Positions 43,950-52,977 of a DNA stretch of 64,000 nucleotides are shown here, one piece after another (within the stretch, counting starts at the first letter, position 1; every line of letters starts with the position of its first letter). The notes under the pieces were generated by a model, which was not told the origin of the DNA, ran no database searches, and saw nothing but the letters and a program-made list of their open reading frames with translations. The translations under genes and the position numbers were made by a program. The DNA is from Tistrella bauzanensis (GTDB lineage: Bacteria; Pseudomonadota; Alphaproteobacteria; Tistrellales; Tistrellaceae), in NCBI RefSeq assembly GCF_014636235.1, contig NZ_BMDZ01000030.1:1-64000 (forward strand), in the 5' to 3' direction.

Positions 43950-43985
43950 AGGCCTCGTCACACGGGGGAGTGTGTGACGAGGCCT
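43950..43985. terminator. Bidirectional hairpin between upp and gcvPB
   Basis: Perfect 14-bp arms AGGCCTCGTCACAC (43950-43963) and GTGTGACGAGGCCT (43972-43985) enclose an 8-nt loop. It begins 8 nt after the upp stop and lies 43 nt past the end of the convergent gcvPB. No long T tract follows. Confidence 0.7.
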
Positions 43986-44008
43986 GACTGGTACGGCCTG
44001 ACTGGTAC
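43981..44008. repeat. 14-bp tandem duplication
   Basis: GGCCTGACTGGTAC occurs twice in tandem (43981-43994 and 43995-44008), starting inside the terminator hairpin between upp and gcvPB. It resembles the slippage repeats at 6840 and 14954. Confidence 0.7.
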
Positions 44009-44028
44009 GCGATGTGCCTGGTACCATC

Positions 44029-45597
44029 CTACTCGGCGGCGGCGCGGGCATCCACCGGCGGTGTCCAGCGCAGGATCGGCTTGCGGGCCGCCAACGTCTC
44101 GTCCAGGCGGCGGCGCGGCGCGTAACGGGGGGCGGCGTGGAACATCGCCGCCTCGCCGGCCTTGGCGCGCCGGGCCAGCGACAGTAGCGCATCGACCAGC
44201 TGGTCCAGCGCCTGCTTCGATTCGGTCTCGGTCGGTTCGATCAGCATCGCACCATGCACCACCAGCGGGAAGTACATGGTCATCGGGTGGAAGCCCTCGT
44301 CGATCATCGCCTTGGCGAAATCGAGCGTGCTGACCCCGGTGCCATCCAGGAAGCTGTCGTCGAACAGGCATTCATGCATGGCCGGGCCGTCGAAGGCCGG
44401 GCTCATCTCGTCCGACAGCCGCACCATCAGATAATTGGCCGCCAGCACCGCATCGCCGGATGCGGTGTGCAGCCCGTCGCGGCCCAGACTTTTCATATAG
44501 GCGAGGGCGCGGGTGAACATGCCCATCTGGCCGAAGAATGCCTTCAGCCGGCCGACGGCGCCGCCACCCGGCACGGCATCGACGGTATAGCTGCCATCAT
44601 CCGCCTTGCCGATGCGCGGCCCCGGCGCGACATGCGCCAGGCTTTCCGCGAACACCACCGGGCCGGAGCCCGGACCACCGCCGCCATGCGGCGTGGAGAA
44701 GGTCTTGTGCAGGTTGATGTGCATGCAGTCGAAGCCAAGCTCGGCCGGCTTCACGCGCCCGACGATGGCATTGAAGTTGGCGCCGTCGCCATAGAAATAG
44801 GCGCCCACCTCGTGCACCGCGTCGGCAATGGCGCGGACATCACGTTCAAACAGCCCGCAGGTGTTTGGATTGGTCAGCATCACGGCCGCGACATCGGGGC
44901 CGAGCGCCGCCTTCAGCGTCGCCACATCCACCCGGCCGTCCTCGGTGCCGGGGATGCTCTCGACGGTATAGCCGCACAGCACCGCCGATGCCGGGTTGGT
45001 GCCATGGGCGCTGTCGGGCACGATCACCCGCTTGCGGGCATCGCCGCGCGCGACGTGGGCGGCACGGATCGCCATCAGCCCGGCCAGCTCGCCATGGGCG
45101 CCGGCGGCGGGGGCGAGTGTGATCTCGGCCATGCCGGTCAGCCGCATCAGCCAGTCGGACAGCTCGGCCATCACACCCAGCGCACCCTGGATGGTCGACA
45201 CCGGCTGCAGGGGGTGCAGATCGGCGAAGCCCGGCATCCGTGCCACCTTTTCATTCAGGCGCGGATTGTACTTCATGGTGCACGAGCCCAGCGGGAACAG
45301 GCCGCTGTCGATGGAATAATTCTTCTGCGACAGGCGCACGAAATGGCGCACCACCTGCGGCTCCGCCAGGTCGGGCAGGCCGATGGCGCCCTTGCGGGCA
45401 GTGCCGCCCAGCCGGCTGGTGGCGGCCGGCACCGGCGGCAGATCCACGCCGATCCGCCCGGGGGTGCCCTGTTCGAAGATCAGCGGCTCTTCGAGTTGAA
45501 GCGCCCGGTTGCCGGTCTCGGTCTCAGGGACCATCGAGGCATCGGCGTCGGCAGTGTCACGCGCGACGCGGCCCTGCGAACGATCGATCGCGGTCAT
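44029..45597 (-). CDS. gcvPB: Glycine dehydrogenase (decarboxylating) subunit 2
   Basis: A 522-residue PLP-dependent P-protein subunit of the glycine cleavage system, which decarboxylates glycine and passes the aminomethyl group to GcvH lipoate. The PLP Lys is in HINLHKTFSTPHGGGGPGSGP. The two-gene P-protein (PA plus PB) form replaces the single long GcvP of E. coli. Its start overlaps the gcvPA stop by 4 nt. It is last in gcvT-gcvH-gcvPA-gcvPB. Confidence 0.95.
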   Translation of the reverse strand: MTAIDRSQGRVARDTADADASMVPETETGNRALQLEEPLIFEQGTPGRIGVDLPPVPAATSRLGGTARKGAIGLPDLAEPQVVRHFVRLSQKNYSIDSGLFPLGSCTMKYNPRLNEKVARMPGFADLHPLQPVSTIQGALGVMAELSDWLMRLTGMAEITLAPAAGAHGELAGLMAIRAAHVARGDARKRVIVPDSAHGTNPASAVLCGYTVESIPGTEDGRVDVATLKAALGPDVAAVMLTNPNTCGLFERDVRAIADAVHEVGAYFYGDGANFNAIVGRVKPAELGFDCMHINLHKTFSTPHGGGGPGSGPVVFAESLAHVAPGPRIGKADDGSYTVDAVPGGGAVGRLKAFFGQMGMFTRALAYMKSLGRDGLHTASGDAVLAANYLMVRLSDEMSPAFDGPAMHECLFDDSFLDGTGVSTLDFAKAMIDEGFHPMTMYFPLVVHGAMLIEPTETESKQALDQLVDALLSLARRAKAGEAAMFHAAPRYAPRRRLDETLAARKPILRWTPPVDARAAAE

Positions 45598-46955
45598 GCC
45601 GCCAACTCCTCTGCAAGTGCTGCGGCCAGGGCCTCGACGTCGTCCTCGGTGACGAGTTCGGTGACGGCGACCACCAGCAGCGAGGCCAGACGGTCGGCAT
45701 CGCCCTCCACGCCATCCAGAGTCGCGGGCGCGATGCCGGCCAGGATGCCGCGATCGGCCAGACGCTGGACCACCGGGGCCGATGGTCGACCCAGATCGAG
45801 GGTGAACTCGTTGAAGAAGCTGTCATTCACCAGGGTGACGCCCGGCACCGCCGCCAGCCGGTCGGCGGCCAGCGACGCCTGGGCATGGTTCAGCGCCGCC
45901 AGATGGGTGACGCCCTGTTCACCCAGCATCGCCACATGAATGGTGAAGGCGGTGGCGCAGAGCCCCGCCGAGGTGCAGATATTGCTGGTCGCCTTGTCGC
46001 GGCGGATATGCTGCTCGCGGGTCGACAGTGTCAGCACGAAGCCGCGGCGGCCATCGGCATCCACGGTTTCGCCGCACAGCCGGCCCGGCATCTGGCGCAG
46101 GAATTTCGACCGGGTGGCGAATAATCCGACGGTGGGGCCGCCGAAGGTGAGCATGTTGCCGAAGCTCTGGCCCTCGCCGACCACGATGTCGGCGCCCATG
46201 GCGCCGGGGCTTTCGATCGCGCCCAGCGACACCGCCTCGGTCACCGCCACCACCAGCAGCGCGCCCTTGGCGTGGACAGCGTCGGCCAGCGTCGTCAGGT
46301 CGCTGACATGGCCGAAGAAGCCGGGGTTCTGGACGATGACGGCGGCGGTGCCGGCATCGACCCGGGCCATGATGTCGTCCTCGGCCCGTGGATCGGCCGG
46401 GGCCAGATCGACCTCGATGCCGGCGAAGCCCAGTTGATTGCGGACCACGGCGCGGTAATGCGGGTGCACCGATCCGGCCACCACCACCTTGTTGCGACGG
46501 GTGATGCGCACCGCCATCATTCCGGCCTCGGCCGCGGCGGTCGAGCCGTCATAGAGCGAGGCATTGGCCACGTCCATGCCGGTCAGCAACGCCACCTGGG
46601 TCTGGAACTCGAACAGGGTCTGCAAGGTGCCCTGGGCGATTTCAGGCTGATAGGGGGTATAGGCGGTCAGGAATTCCGACCGCTGGATCAGATGGTCGAC
46701 GGCGGCCGGCACGTGGTGGCGATACAGGCCGCCGCCCACGAAGAACGGGCCGTCGCCGGCCGAGCGGCTGGCGCGGGCATAGGCCTGCATCTCGCGCTCG
46801 ACCTGAAACTCGCCCTTGCCGTCGGCAAGGTCGAAGGCGTCGGTGCCGTGCAGCATGCCGGCCGGTACGTCACGATAAAGGGCATCGATCGCCGGGGCCC
46901 CGACCACGCGGAGCATCTCCGCGCGATCGGCTCCGGTCAGCGGCAGATAACGCAT
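45594..46955 (-). CDS. gcvPA: Glycine dehydrogenase (decarboxylating) subunit 1
   Basis: A 453-residue partner of GcvPB in the heterotetrameric P-protein. The N-terminal MRYLPLTGADRAEMLRVVG and the block TPYQPEIAQGTLQTLFEFQT are diagnostic. It has the PLP-type I fold but not the PLP-binding Lys, which PB provides. The gene begins 4 nt after the gcvH stop. Start 46955 is used; a longer frame would overlap gcvH. Confidence 0.95.
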   Translation of the reverse strand: MRYLPLTGADRAEMLRVVGAPAIDALYRDVPAGMLHGTDAFDLADGKGEFQVEREMQAYARASRSAGDGPFFVGGGLYRHHVPAAVDHLIQRSEFLTAYTPYQPEIAQGTLQTLFEFQTQVALLTGMDVANASLYDGSTAAAEAGMMAVRITRRNKVVVAGSVHPHYRAVVRNQLGFAGIEVDLAPADPRAEDDIMARVDAGTAAVIVQNPGFFGHVSDLTTLADAVHAKGALLVVAVTEAVSLGAIESPGAMGADIVVGEGQSFGNMLTFGGPTVGLFATRSKFLRQMPGRLCGETVDADGRRGFVLTLSTREQHIRRDKATSNICTSAGLCATAFTIHVAMLGEQGVTHLAALNHAQASLAADRLAAVPGVTLVNDSFFNEFTLDLGRPSAPVVQRLADRGILAGIAPATLDGVEGDADRLASLLVVAVTELVTEDDVEALAAALAEELAA

Positions 46956-46959
46956 GATG

Positions 46960-47337
46960 TCACTCCAGCCCGGCGATATAGGCCGCGTAGGCGTCTTCAT
47001 CCATCAACTCGTCCAACTGGCCCGCATCGGTCACGCGCATGCGGAAGAACCAGCCCTCGCCGGCGGGGTCGCTGTTGACCAGACTTGGGTCGTCGACCAC
47101 CGCCTCGTTGCCGGCAACCACCTCGCCGTCGATCGGCGCATAGACGTCGGATGCGGCCTTGACCGATTCGACCACCGCGGCGTCGTCGCCGGCGGCAAGC
47201 GTGCGGCCGACCTCGGGCAGTTCGACGAACACCACATCGCCAAGCTGGCCCTGGGCGTAATCGGTGATACCGATGGTCGCGACCTCGCCGTCGAGGTCGA
47301 TCCATTCATGGTCTTTGGTGAAGTGCCGAGTGCTCAT
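46960..47337 (-). CDS. gcvH: Glycine cleavage system H protein
   Basis: A 125-residue lipoyl carrier shuttling the aminomethyl intermediate between P, T and L proteins. The lipoylated Lys is in [20 protein letters not shown]. The first residues [24 protein letters not shown] are typical. Start 47337. It lies 100 nt after gcvT in the same operon; the gap shows no separate promoter that I can support. Confidence 0.96.
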   Translation of the reverse strand: MSTRHFTKDHEWIDLDGEVATIGITDYAQGQLGDVVFVELPEVGRTLAAGDDAAVVESVKAASDVYAPIDGEVVAGNEAVVDDPSLVNSDPAGEGWFFRMRVTDAGQLDELMDEDAYAAYIAGLE

Positions 47338-47437
47338 GAGAAAACTCGCTGTTCCCTGGTGGGGCGGGGTGGTGTTCTGTGGGCGCGGGGGCATGCATTG
47401 CGGCGGTCGGGCGCGCCGGCGGGCGCGGCCGATATCG

Positions 47438-48607
47438 TCAGCGCTTGTAGCGGTGCGGCACGAAGGGCATGGCGGCAACGGTCGCGGGTCGCGCCTTGCC
47501 ACGGATATCCAGCGACACAGCCGTGCCGGCCGCCGCCAGATCCGCGCGGATATAGGCCATGGCGATCGGGCCGTCGGCGCTGGGGCCGAAACCGCCGCTG
47601 GTGACATGGCCGATGGTGGCGCCGTTGCCATCCAGAACCGCGGTGCCTTCCCGCGCGATCACCCGGCCGTCGGGCAGCAGGCCCACACGGCGGCGGGCGG
47701 GGCCGTCGGCGAAGGCCGTGGCGATCACCGCGGCGCCGGGATAGCCGGCATCGGCCACCCGCCGGCGTTTGGCGATCGACCAGCCCAGCCCGGCCTCGAC
47801 CGGGTTGGTGACAAGATCGATGTCATGACCATAGAGGCAAAGCCCGGCTTCCAGACGCAGGCTGTCGCGGGCGCCAAGCCCGATCGGCCTCACCCGGTCA
47901 TCGGCCAGCAGCAGCCGGGCCAGGGCATCGGCCTGGTCGGCGGGAACCGAAATCTCATAGCCATCCTCGCCGGTATAGCCCGACCGGCTGACCAGACATG
48001 TCGTGCCGGCGATGTCGAGCGCCATCATCGACATGAAGGTCATCGCCGCCGCATCCGGGGCATGAGCCGACAGCACCGCTTCGGCCGCCGGCCCCTGCAC
48101 CGCGATCAAGGCCCGGTCGTCCAGCACCTCAAGCGCATGGCCGGCGGGCAGATGGGCGGCGATATGGGCGAAATCATCGGCCTTGCAGGCGGCATTCACC
48201 ACCAGAAAGACATGGGTCTGGAACCGCGTCGCCATCAGGTCGTCGCGGATGCCGCCCTCAGGGGTGGTGAGCTGGGTATAGCGCATCCGCCCGGTGCCGA
48301 GCCCGGTGATGTCGCCCGGAACCATGGTTTCCAGGGCGGCGGCGGCATCGGGGCCGGTGATCCGCGCCTGACCCATATGGCTGACATCGAACAGCCCGGC
48401 CGCGGCGCGGCAGTGCAGGTGTTCGACCTTGATGCCATCGGGATACTGGACCGGCATCAGATAGCCCGCGAACGGCACCATCCTGCCGCCGAGGGCGACA
48501 TGCAGGTCGTAGAGCGGTGTGCGCGCGACATCGGCATCGGCGGTCGACGTCTCGGGATCGGGTGCATGGGTGGCAGGCGATACGGCGGTCTTGTCCGTGC
48601 CGGACAT
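47438..48607 (-). CDS. gcvT: Aminomethyltransferase (glycine cleavage T protein)
   Basis: A 389-residue tetrahydrofolate-dependent enzyme that releases ammonia and forms methylene-THF. Conserved blocks include [34 protein letters not shown] and [13 protein letters not shown]. It has an N-terminal extension of about 28 residues before LYDLH. GGAG lies about 9 nt before ATG 48607. A tandem glycine riboswitch ends about 90 nt upstream and should turn on the operon when glycine is abundant. Confidence 0.95.
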   Translation of the reverse strand: MSGTDKTAVSPATHAPDPETSTADADVARTPLYDLHVALGGRMVPFAGYLMPVQYPDGIKVEHLHCRAAAGLFDVSHMGQARITGPDAAAALETMVPGDITGLGTGRMRYTQLTTPEGGIRDDLMATRFQTHVFLVVNAACKADDFAHIAAHLPAGHALEVLDDRALIAVQGPAAEAVLSAHAPDAAAMTFMSMMALDIAGTTCLVSRSGYTGEDGYEISVPADQADALARLLLADDRVRPIGLGARDSLRLEAGLCLYGHDIDLVTNPVEAGLGWSIAKRRRVADAGYPGAAVIATAFADGPARRRVGLLPDGRVIAREGTAVLDGNGATIGHVTSGGFGPSADGPIAMAYIRADLAAAGTAVSLDIRGKARPATVAAMPFVPHRYKR

Positions 48608-48695
48608 CAGGTCGCTCCGTCAAACAGGAAAGCGGCCGCGCATCTCCCAGGTCCGGTGCCGGCATCCCTGCCGTTCCGTCCCCGGAGATGACCCC

Positions 48696-48958
48696 GCTCT
48701 GTCTTCGGACCTGAAAGATTGTGCGGTCGGCAAGTCCCGCCGCGCGGACGATCCGCGCGGTGAGGTCGCCGGTGCACTTACCCCTTCGGTGAGGCGCCGC
48801 GATCGATTGCGACGCCTGCTTTCCAGAGTGACATTCCCCTGCGGTCCCTGGTGCCTGAGAGTTTACCGGGGCCGGTTGCTCCTTCGGCGGCAATGCCACA
48901 TCACCCCCGGCCGTTCAGGGCCGGGTGCGGTATCGCGCTCTCCCACAGGGTTCGACTG
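48696..48958 (-). promoter_or_regulatory. Tandem glycine riboswitch upstream of gcvT
   Basis: Two glycine aptamers occur in tandem on the minus strand. Aptamer 1 (about 48958-48841) has GGGAGAGCGCGAUACC, GCCGAAGGAGCAA and CUCUCAGGCAC. Aptamer 2 (about 48827-48696) has CUGGAAAGCAGGCGUCG, CCGAAGGGGUAAG and AAUCUUUCAGGUCCGAAGACAGAG. The hallmark CCGAAGG and UCAGG elements occur in both. The 88 nt to gcvT hold the expression platform; a T-rich terminator is not evident, so control of translation is more likely. Confidence 0.95.
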
Positions 48959-48981
48959 TCACGTAGCCTCCGAGCGCCCCC

Positions 48982-49010
48982 AAGATACACGAGGCGTCGG
49001 CACCGCACAA
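48982..49010 (-). promoter_or_regulatory. Promoter of the gcv operon
   Basis: On the minus strand TTGTGC (49010-49005), a 17-bp spacer and TATCTT (48987-48982) each match 4 of 6 consensus bases. The implied transcript start near 48975 lies just before the first riboswitch aptamer, supporting the assignment. Confidence 0.55.
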
Positions 49011-49070
49011 TCTGTCCTGCACGTCCCGGCTGTTCTGCACGTCCCTGTCAGCGAACGAGGCGTGTGGTCA

Positions 49071-49673
49071 TCAGCGCACCGCGCGCGCATGGCCGCGCTG
49101 GAATTCCAGCTGTTCGGGGCTGAGCTGGAAGCCGACCATCAGTGCGTAATCGGCGCCCGAGGTGCCGGCCGTCAGCGGCACGCGGATGCTGAGTTCCTCT
49201 TGTGCCGCCGCCTTCAGCCGGTCGGCCGGCAGCGGCAGGTCCGAGCGGAAGACCTGCTTGTTCAGGATCGTCTGGTCGCGATCGGTCACCGCGACGTAAT
49301 AGTCGAAGGCTGTGCCGGTGTCGCCGGGGGCGGCGGGGCCGCGTTCGACATCGATCACCAGGGTCAGCGCCACGTCGATATAGCGCCGGCCGTCATCGGT
49401 ATCGGCGTCGCAGTTCCATTGCGCATCGGCGATGCGGCCCAGGAAACGCACGCCGGTGACGTCGGTCGCGCCGGGCACGATCTGAACCGCCTGCGACGTT
49501 TCGCGCAGCACCACCACCCGCGGACAGACCGGCGGTTCGGCGCGACTGAAGGCGCCGCAACCGGCGGTGGTGGCCGCCAGCGCGATCGCGGCGGCGCCCA
49601 GCAGGCGGCGGCGGCCGCGGCCGCCGGTCTTCAGGGTGGTCCCGGGACCGGACGCGGAATTGGGCTGTGCCAC
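49071..49673 (-). CDS. Predicted lipoprotein of unknown function
   Basis: A protein of about 200 residues starting at a GTG (49673) with GGAG about 8 nt upstream. A hydrophobic signal follows RGRRR and ends in the lipobox TAGC with Cys39. An in-frame ATG at 49784 would put 37 extra residues before the signal and lacks a ribosome site. The mature part contains CPRVVVLRETSQAVQIVPG and a beta-rich domain (RRYIDVALTLVIDVERGP, then FDYYVAVTDRDQTILNKQVF) seen in small alphaproteobacterial envelope lipoproteins. I cannot assign a function. Confidence 0.75.
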   Translation of the reverse strand: MAQPNSASGPGTTLKTGGRGRRRLLGAAAIALAATTAGCGAFSRAEPPVCPRVVVLRETSQAVQIVPGATDVTGVRFLGRIADAQWNCDADTDDGRRYIDVALTLVIDVERGPAAPGDTGTAFDYYVAVTDRDQTILNKQVFRSDLPLPADRLKAAAQEELSIRVPLTAGTSGADYALMVGFQLSPEQLEFQRGHARAVR

Positions 49674-49818
49674 GACGAAGCGCTCCGTGATCGTTGCCGC
49701 ATGGGCGTGCAGATATGCGCCACTGTATAGCGACGCCGCGCGGGCGCGCAATGCCGCCGCCCGCGCGTGTCTGCCTCGTCTCATGACACGGGTCCGGTCA
49801 CGATTGCGATGATGACGG

Positions 49819-50085
49819 TCACAGACCGTTATGGCTGCCGTCGCACATCGGATGGCCGCCGGTCTTCTTGCAGCCGCAGAACCAGGCGGTTCCGTCCTCT
49901 TCGGCCTTCCAGGCCAGCGGCGACAGGCCGGTGCCCTTGTGGGTGCCGTCGCAGAAGGGCTGCTTCTTGCTGAGGCCGCAGGAGCACCACCAATAGGTGC
50001 GGCCTGCCGTCACCACCACCTCATAGGGCTCGGCCTGGGCCACCACCGGTTCCATGATCGGTTCGGTCGTCATCTGGTCAGTCAT
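49819..50085 (-). CDS. Double CDGSH iron-sulfur protein
   Basis: An 88-residue protein with two CDGSH-type [2Fe-2S] sites. The first uses Cys34, Cys36, Cys45 and His49 (CSCGLSKKQPFCDGTH); the second uses Cys70, Cys72, Cys81 and His85 (CGCKKTGGHPMCDGSH). This tandem layout is that of CISD3/MiNT-type proteins. It probably serves in electron or Fe-S cluster transfer. Start 50085 (MTDQMTTEP) is one of several close ATGs. Confidence 0.88.
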   Translation of the reverse strand: MTDQMTTEPIMEPVVAQAEPYEVVVTAGRTYWWCSCGLSKKQPFCDGTHKGTGLSPLAWKAEEDGTAWFCGCKKTGGHPMCDGSHNGL

Positions 50086-50133
50086 CCCCATTGGGCGCCG
50101 CCAGGGCCTGGCCCATGCGGTCGCCCGGTTCAC

Positions 50134-50443
50134 ACGATGTCGTCGCCGGTGGGCCGGCGATCATTCGATGCTGCTACGGCCCCATGTCACGCCCGCATAA
50201 AGCTGTCACGCCCGCAGAGAGCCGCCTGACGTGATGTGGCGCGCAAGAGTTGTGATATATGGACCGTAGGCACGCATAAGTGTAACGGCCGTGGCAAGGC
50301 TGCGGCAAGCCTCCGTCGATGCGCCGGGCCGGGCGCCGCTGCGGGCGCATGGTGTTGAACTTCAAGGCCCGGCATGCCATACCGCACCCTTGAGCCCGTG
50401 ACGCGCCCGACCGGAACCGCCCGACCGGCGGGTTGCGCCCCTC
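50134..50443. other. 310-nt gap before ispH
   Basis: No gene can be supported here. It contains a 13-base direct repeat TGTCACGCCCGCA (50185-50197 and 50204-50216) and an AT-richer patch around 50245-50295, which is the likely promoter region for ispH-thrB-rnhA. No clear -35/-10 pair stands out. Confidence 0.5.
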
Positions 50444-51484
50444 ATGAGCGACCGGCCGCCAAGGTCCGGCCCCATCCTGATCCGGAGCGTCGATGCGATG
50501 ACCCAGGTGGTCAACCCCGCCTCCCCGACCGCCGCCCCTGCGGCGGCCCCCGTCACCCTGGTCCTGGCCGAGCCGCGCGGCTTCTGCGCCGGCGTCGACC
50601 GGGCGATCCAGATCGTCGAGCGGGCCATCGAGCGGTTCGGCGCCCCGGTTTACGTTCGTCACGAAATCGTCCACAACAAGACCGTGGTGCAGGATCTGGT
50701 GGCCAAGGGCGCGGTGTTCGTCGAGGAACTGGACGAGGTGCCCGACGACGTGCCGGTGATCTTCTCGGCCCATGGTGTGCCCAAGGCGGTACCGCTGGAG
50801 GCCGCCCGCCGTAAGCTGCTGGCGATCGATGCCACCTGTCCGCTGGTCTCGAAGGTCCATCGCGAGGCGGAACGCCATCATGGTGACGGCCGCCATGTGC
50901 TGCTGATCGGCCATCGCGGCCATCCGGAGGTGATCGGCACCATGGGTCAGTTGCCCGATGGCGCGGTCGAGCTGATCGAAACCGTGGCCGATGCCGAGGC
51001 TTATGCGCCGGCCAAGGGCGGTCTGCCGCTGGCCTATGCCACCCAGACCACATTGTCGGTGGCCGACACCGCCGGCATCGTCACGGTGCTGCGCCGGCGC
51101 TTTCCCGATATCGCCGGGCCGAAGCGCGAGGATATCTGCTATGCCACCACCAACCGTCAGGAAGCGGTGGCGCAGATCGCGGCCAGCGTTCAGGCGGTGC
51201 TGGTGATCGGCGCGCCCAATTCGTCGAATTCGCGCCGGCTGGTGGAGACCGCGGCGTCTGCGGGCTGCGCCAATGCCCGGCTGATCCAGACCGCGGACGA
51301 GATCGACTGGGACCGGCTGGCCGGTGTCACCCGCATCGGCATCTCGGCCGGGGCCTCGGCCCCTGAGATTCTGGTCGAGCAGGTGATCGCGGCCTTCCGC
51401 GCCCGCGGCCCGGTGGTGATCGAGCGGGTGGTCACGGCCGAGGAGGGCGTGGTGTTCAAGCTGCCGCCGGATCTGAACCGGTGA
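50444..51484 (+). CDS. ispH: 4-hydroxy-3-methylbut-2-enyl diphosphate reductase
   Basis: A 346-residue Fe-S enzyme for the last step of the MEP pathway, forming IPP and DMAPP. The three cluster cysteines are in [11 protein letters not shown] (Cys48), [12 protein letters not shown] and [10 protein letters not shown]. The catalytic E/T region TNRQEAV and SSNSRRL are also seen. ATG 50498 (MTQVVNP) is a possible shorter start, since the family has few residues before PRGFCAGV. It leads the ispH-thrB-rnhA cluster common in alphaproteobacteria. Confidence 0.95.
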   Translation: MSDRPPRSGPILIRSVDAMTQVVNPASPTAAPAAAPVTLVLAEPRGFCAGVDRAIQIVERAIERFGAPVYVRHEIVHNKTVVQDLVAKGAVFVEELDEVPDDVPVIFSAHGVPKAVPLEAARRKLLAIDATCPLVSKVHREAERHHGDGRHVLLIGHRGHPEVIGTMGQLPDGAVELIETVADAEAYAPAKGGLPLAYATQTTLSVADTAGIVTVLRRRFPDIAGPKREDICYATTNRQEAVAQIAASVQAVLVIGAPNSSNSRRLVETAASAGCANARLIQTADEIDWDRLAGVTRIGISAGASAPEILVEQVIAAFRARGPVVIERVVTAEEGVVFKLPPDLNR

Positions 51485-51529
51485 CGCCTGCGGCCGGTAC
51501 GCGTGACACGATGATGCAGGGGGCCTGAG

Positions 51530-52495
51530 ATGGCGGTTTACACGGCGGTCGCCGACGACGAGATGCGGGCGCTGCTGGCTGGCTATGACATCGGGCCGTT
51601 CCAGGGACTGGCCGGGATTCAGCAGGGGGTGGAGAATTCCAACTGGATTCTGGCCGCCGGTGGCCGGCGCTATATCCTGACCGTCTATGAAAAACGGGTC
51701 GATCCGGCGGATCTGCCGTATTTTCTGGGGCTGATGGATCACCTGACCCGTCGCGGCATCCGCTGCCCGCAGCCGGTGCAGGATCGCCAGGGCCGCGCGC
51801 TGGCCGAACTGGCCGGCAAGCCGGCGGCGATCTTCACCTTCCTGCCCGGCCGTGGCCCCACCCGGATCGTGCCCGCCCATTGCCGGGCGCTGGGCACGGC
51901 GCTGGCGGAACTGCACCTGGCGACCGCCGATTTTCCGATGCACCGCCCGAACACCCTGGCGCTGGCCGGCTGGCAGAGCCTGGCCGGCGGCATCGGGGCC
52001 CGCGCCGACGAGATCACGCCGGGCCTGTCGCGTGAGGTCGCGGCCAGCATGGCGACACTGGCGGCAGATTGGCCGCATGATCTGCCTTCCGGCACCATCC
52101 ATGCCGATCTGTTTCCCGACAACGTGTTCTATGAACGCGCCGACCGGGTCTCGGGGATCATCGACTTCTATTTCGCCTGTTCCGATGCCTTCGCCTATGA
52201 AATCGCGATTTGCATCAATGCCTGGTGCTTCGAGCCGGACGGGCAGTTCAACATCACCAAGGCGCGGCTGATGCTGGGCGCCTATCGCGCGGTCCGGCCG
52301 TTTTCAGACGCCGAACTCGCCAGCCTGCCGCTGTTGGCGGAAGGGGCGGCGATGCGGTTTCTGCTCACCCGCGCCCATGACTGGCTCAACCGTGTCGAGG
52401 GGGCGCTGGTGAAGCCCAAGGATCCGCTGGAATATCTCCACAAGCTGCGCTTTCACCGCAGCGTCACCGGTCCCGGAGCCTATGGCCTTGACTGA
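51530..52495 (+). CDS. thrB: Homoserine kinase (ThrB2, phosphotransferase fold)
   Basis: A 321-residue homoserine kinase of the alphaproteobacterial type, which has the aminoglycoside-phosphotransferase fold instead of the GHMP fold of E. coli ThrB. It makes O-phosphohomoserine for threonine synthesis. The first residues [22 protein letters not shown] and the QQGVENSNW motif are typical. The catalytic [11 protein letters not shown] and metal-binding GIIDFYFAC are intact. Its end overlaps rnhA by 14 nt. Confidence 0.95.
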   Translation: MAVYTAVADDEMRALLAGYDIGPFQGLAGIQQGVENSNWILAAGGRRYILTVYEKRVDPADLPYFLGLMDHLTRRGIRCPQPVQDRQGRALAELAGKPAAIFTFLPGRGPTRIVPAHCRALGTALAELHLATADFPMHRPNTLALAGWQSLAGGIGARADEITPGLSREVAASMATLAADWPHDLPSGTIHADLFPDNVFYERADRVSGIIDFYFACSDAFAYEIAICINAWCFEPDGQFNITKARLMLGAYRAVRPFSDAELASLPLLAEGAAMRFLLTRAHDWLNRVEGALVKPKDPLEYLHKLRFHRSVTGPGAYGLD

Positions 52496-52961
52496 CGCCG
52501 CCACCGCCGGAGACACGGTGCCGCCGAAGCGGATCGTGGAAGCCTTCACCGACGGCGCCTGTTCCGGCAATCCCGGCCCCGGCGGCTGGGGCGTGGTGCT
52601 GCGCTGGGGCGAACTTGAGCGCGAGATGAACGGCGGCGAGGCCCAGACCACCAACAACCGCATGGAGCTGATGGCCGCGATCGAGGCGCTGCGCGCGCTG
52701 AAGCGCCCGACCACGATCCGGATCTGGACCGACAGCACCTATGTCCGCGACGGCATCACCAAATGGATCCACGGCTGGAAGCGCAATGGCTGGAAGACCG
52801 CGGCCAAGGCGCCGGTGAAGAACGCCGATCTGTGGCAGCAACTGGACGAACTGGCCCGTGCCCACAAGGTGGACTGGCAATGGGTCCGTGGTCATGACGG
52901 CCATCCTGAGAACGAACGCGCCGACGCGCTCGCCCGCGGCGGCATTCCGAAGCGGGGCTGA
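52482..52961 (+). CDS. rnhA: Ribonuclease HI
   Basis: A 159-residue nuclease that removes RNA from RNA:DNA hybrids. Catalytic acids are visible: Asp in [15 protein letters not shown], Glu in [12 protein letters not shown], Asp in [10 protein letters not shown] and Asp in NERADALAR. The 14-nt overlap with thrB implies coupling. It has about 15 extra residues before the conserved core. Confidence 0.95.
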   Translation: MALTDAATAGDTVPPKRIVEAFTDGACSGNPGPGGWGVVLRWGELEREMNGGEAQTTNNRMELMAAIEALRALKRPTTIRIWTDSTYVRDGITKWIHGWKRNGWKTAAKAPVKNADLWQQLDELARAHKVDWQWVRGHDGHPENERADALARGGIPKRG

Positions 52962-52977
52962 GCCGGCGGCCCTGGGC

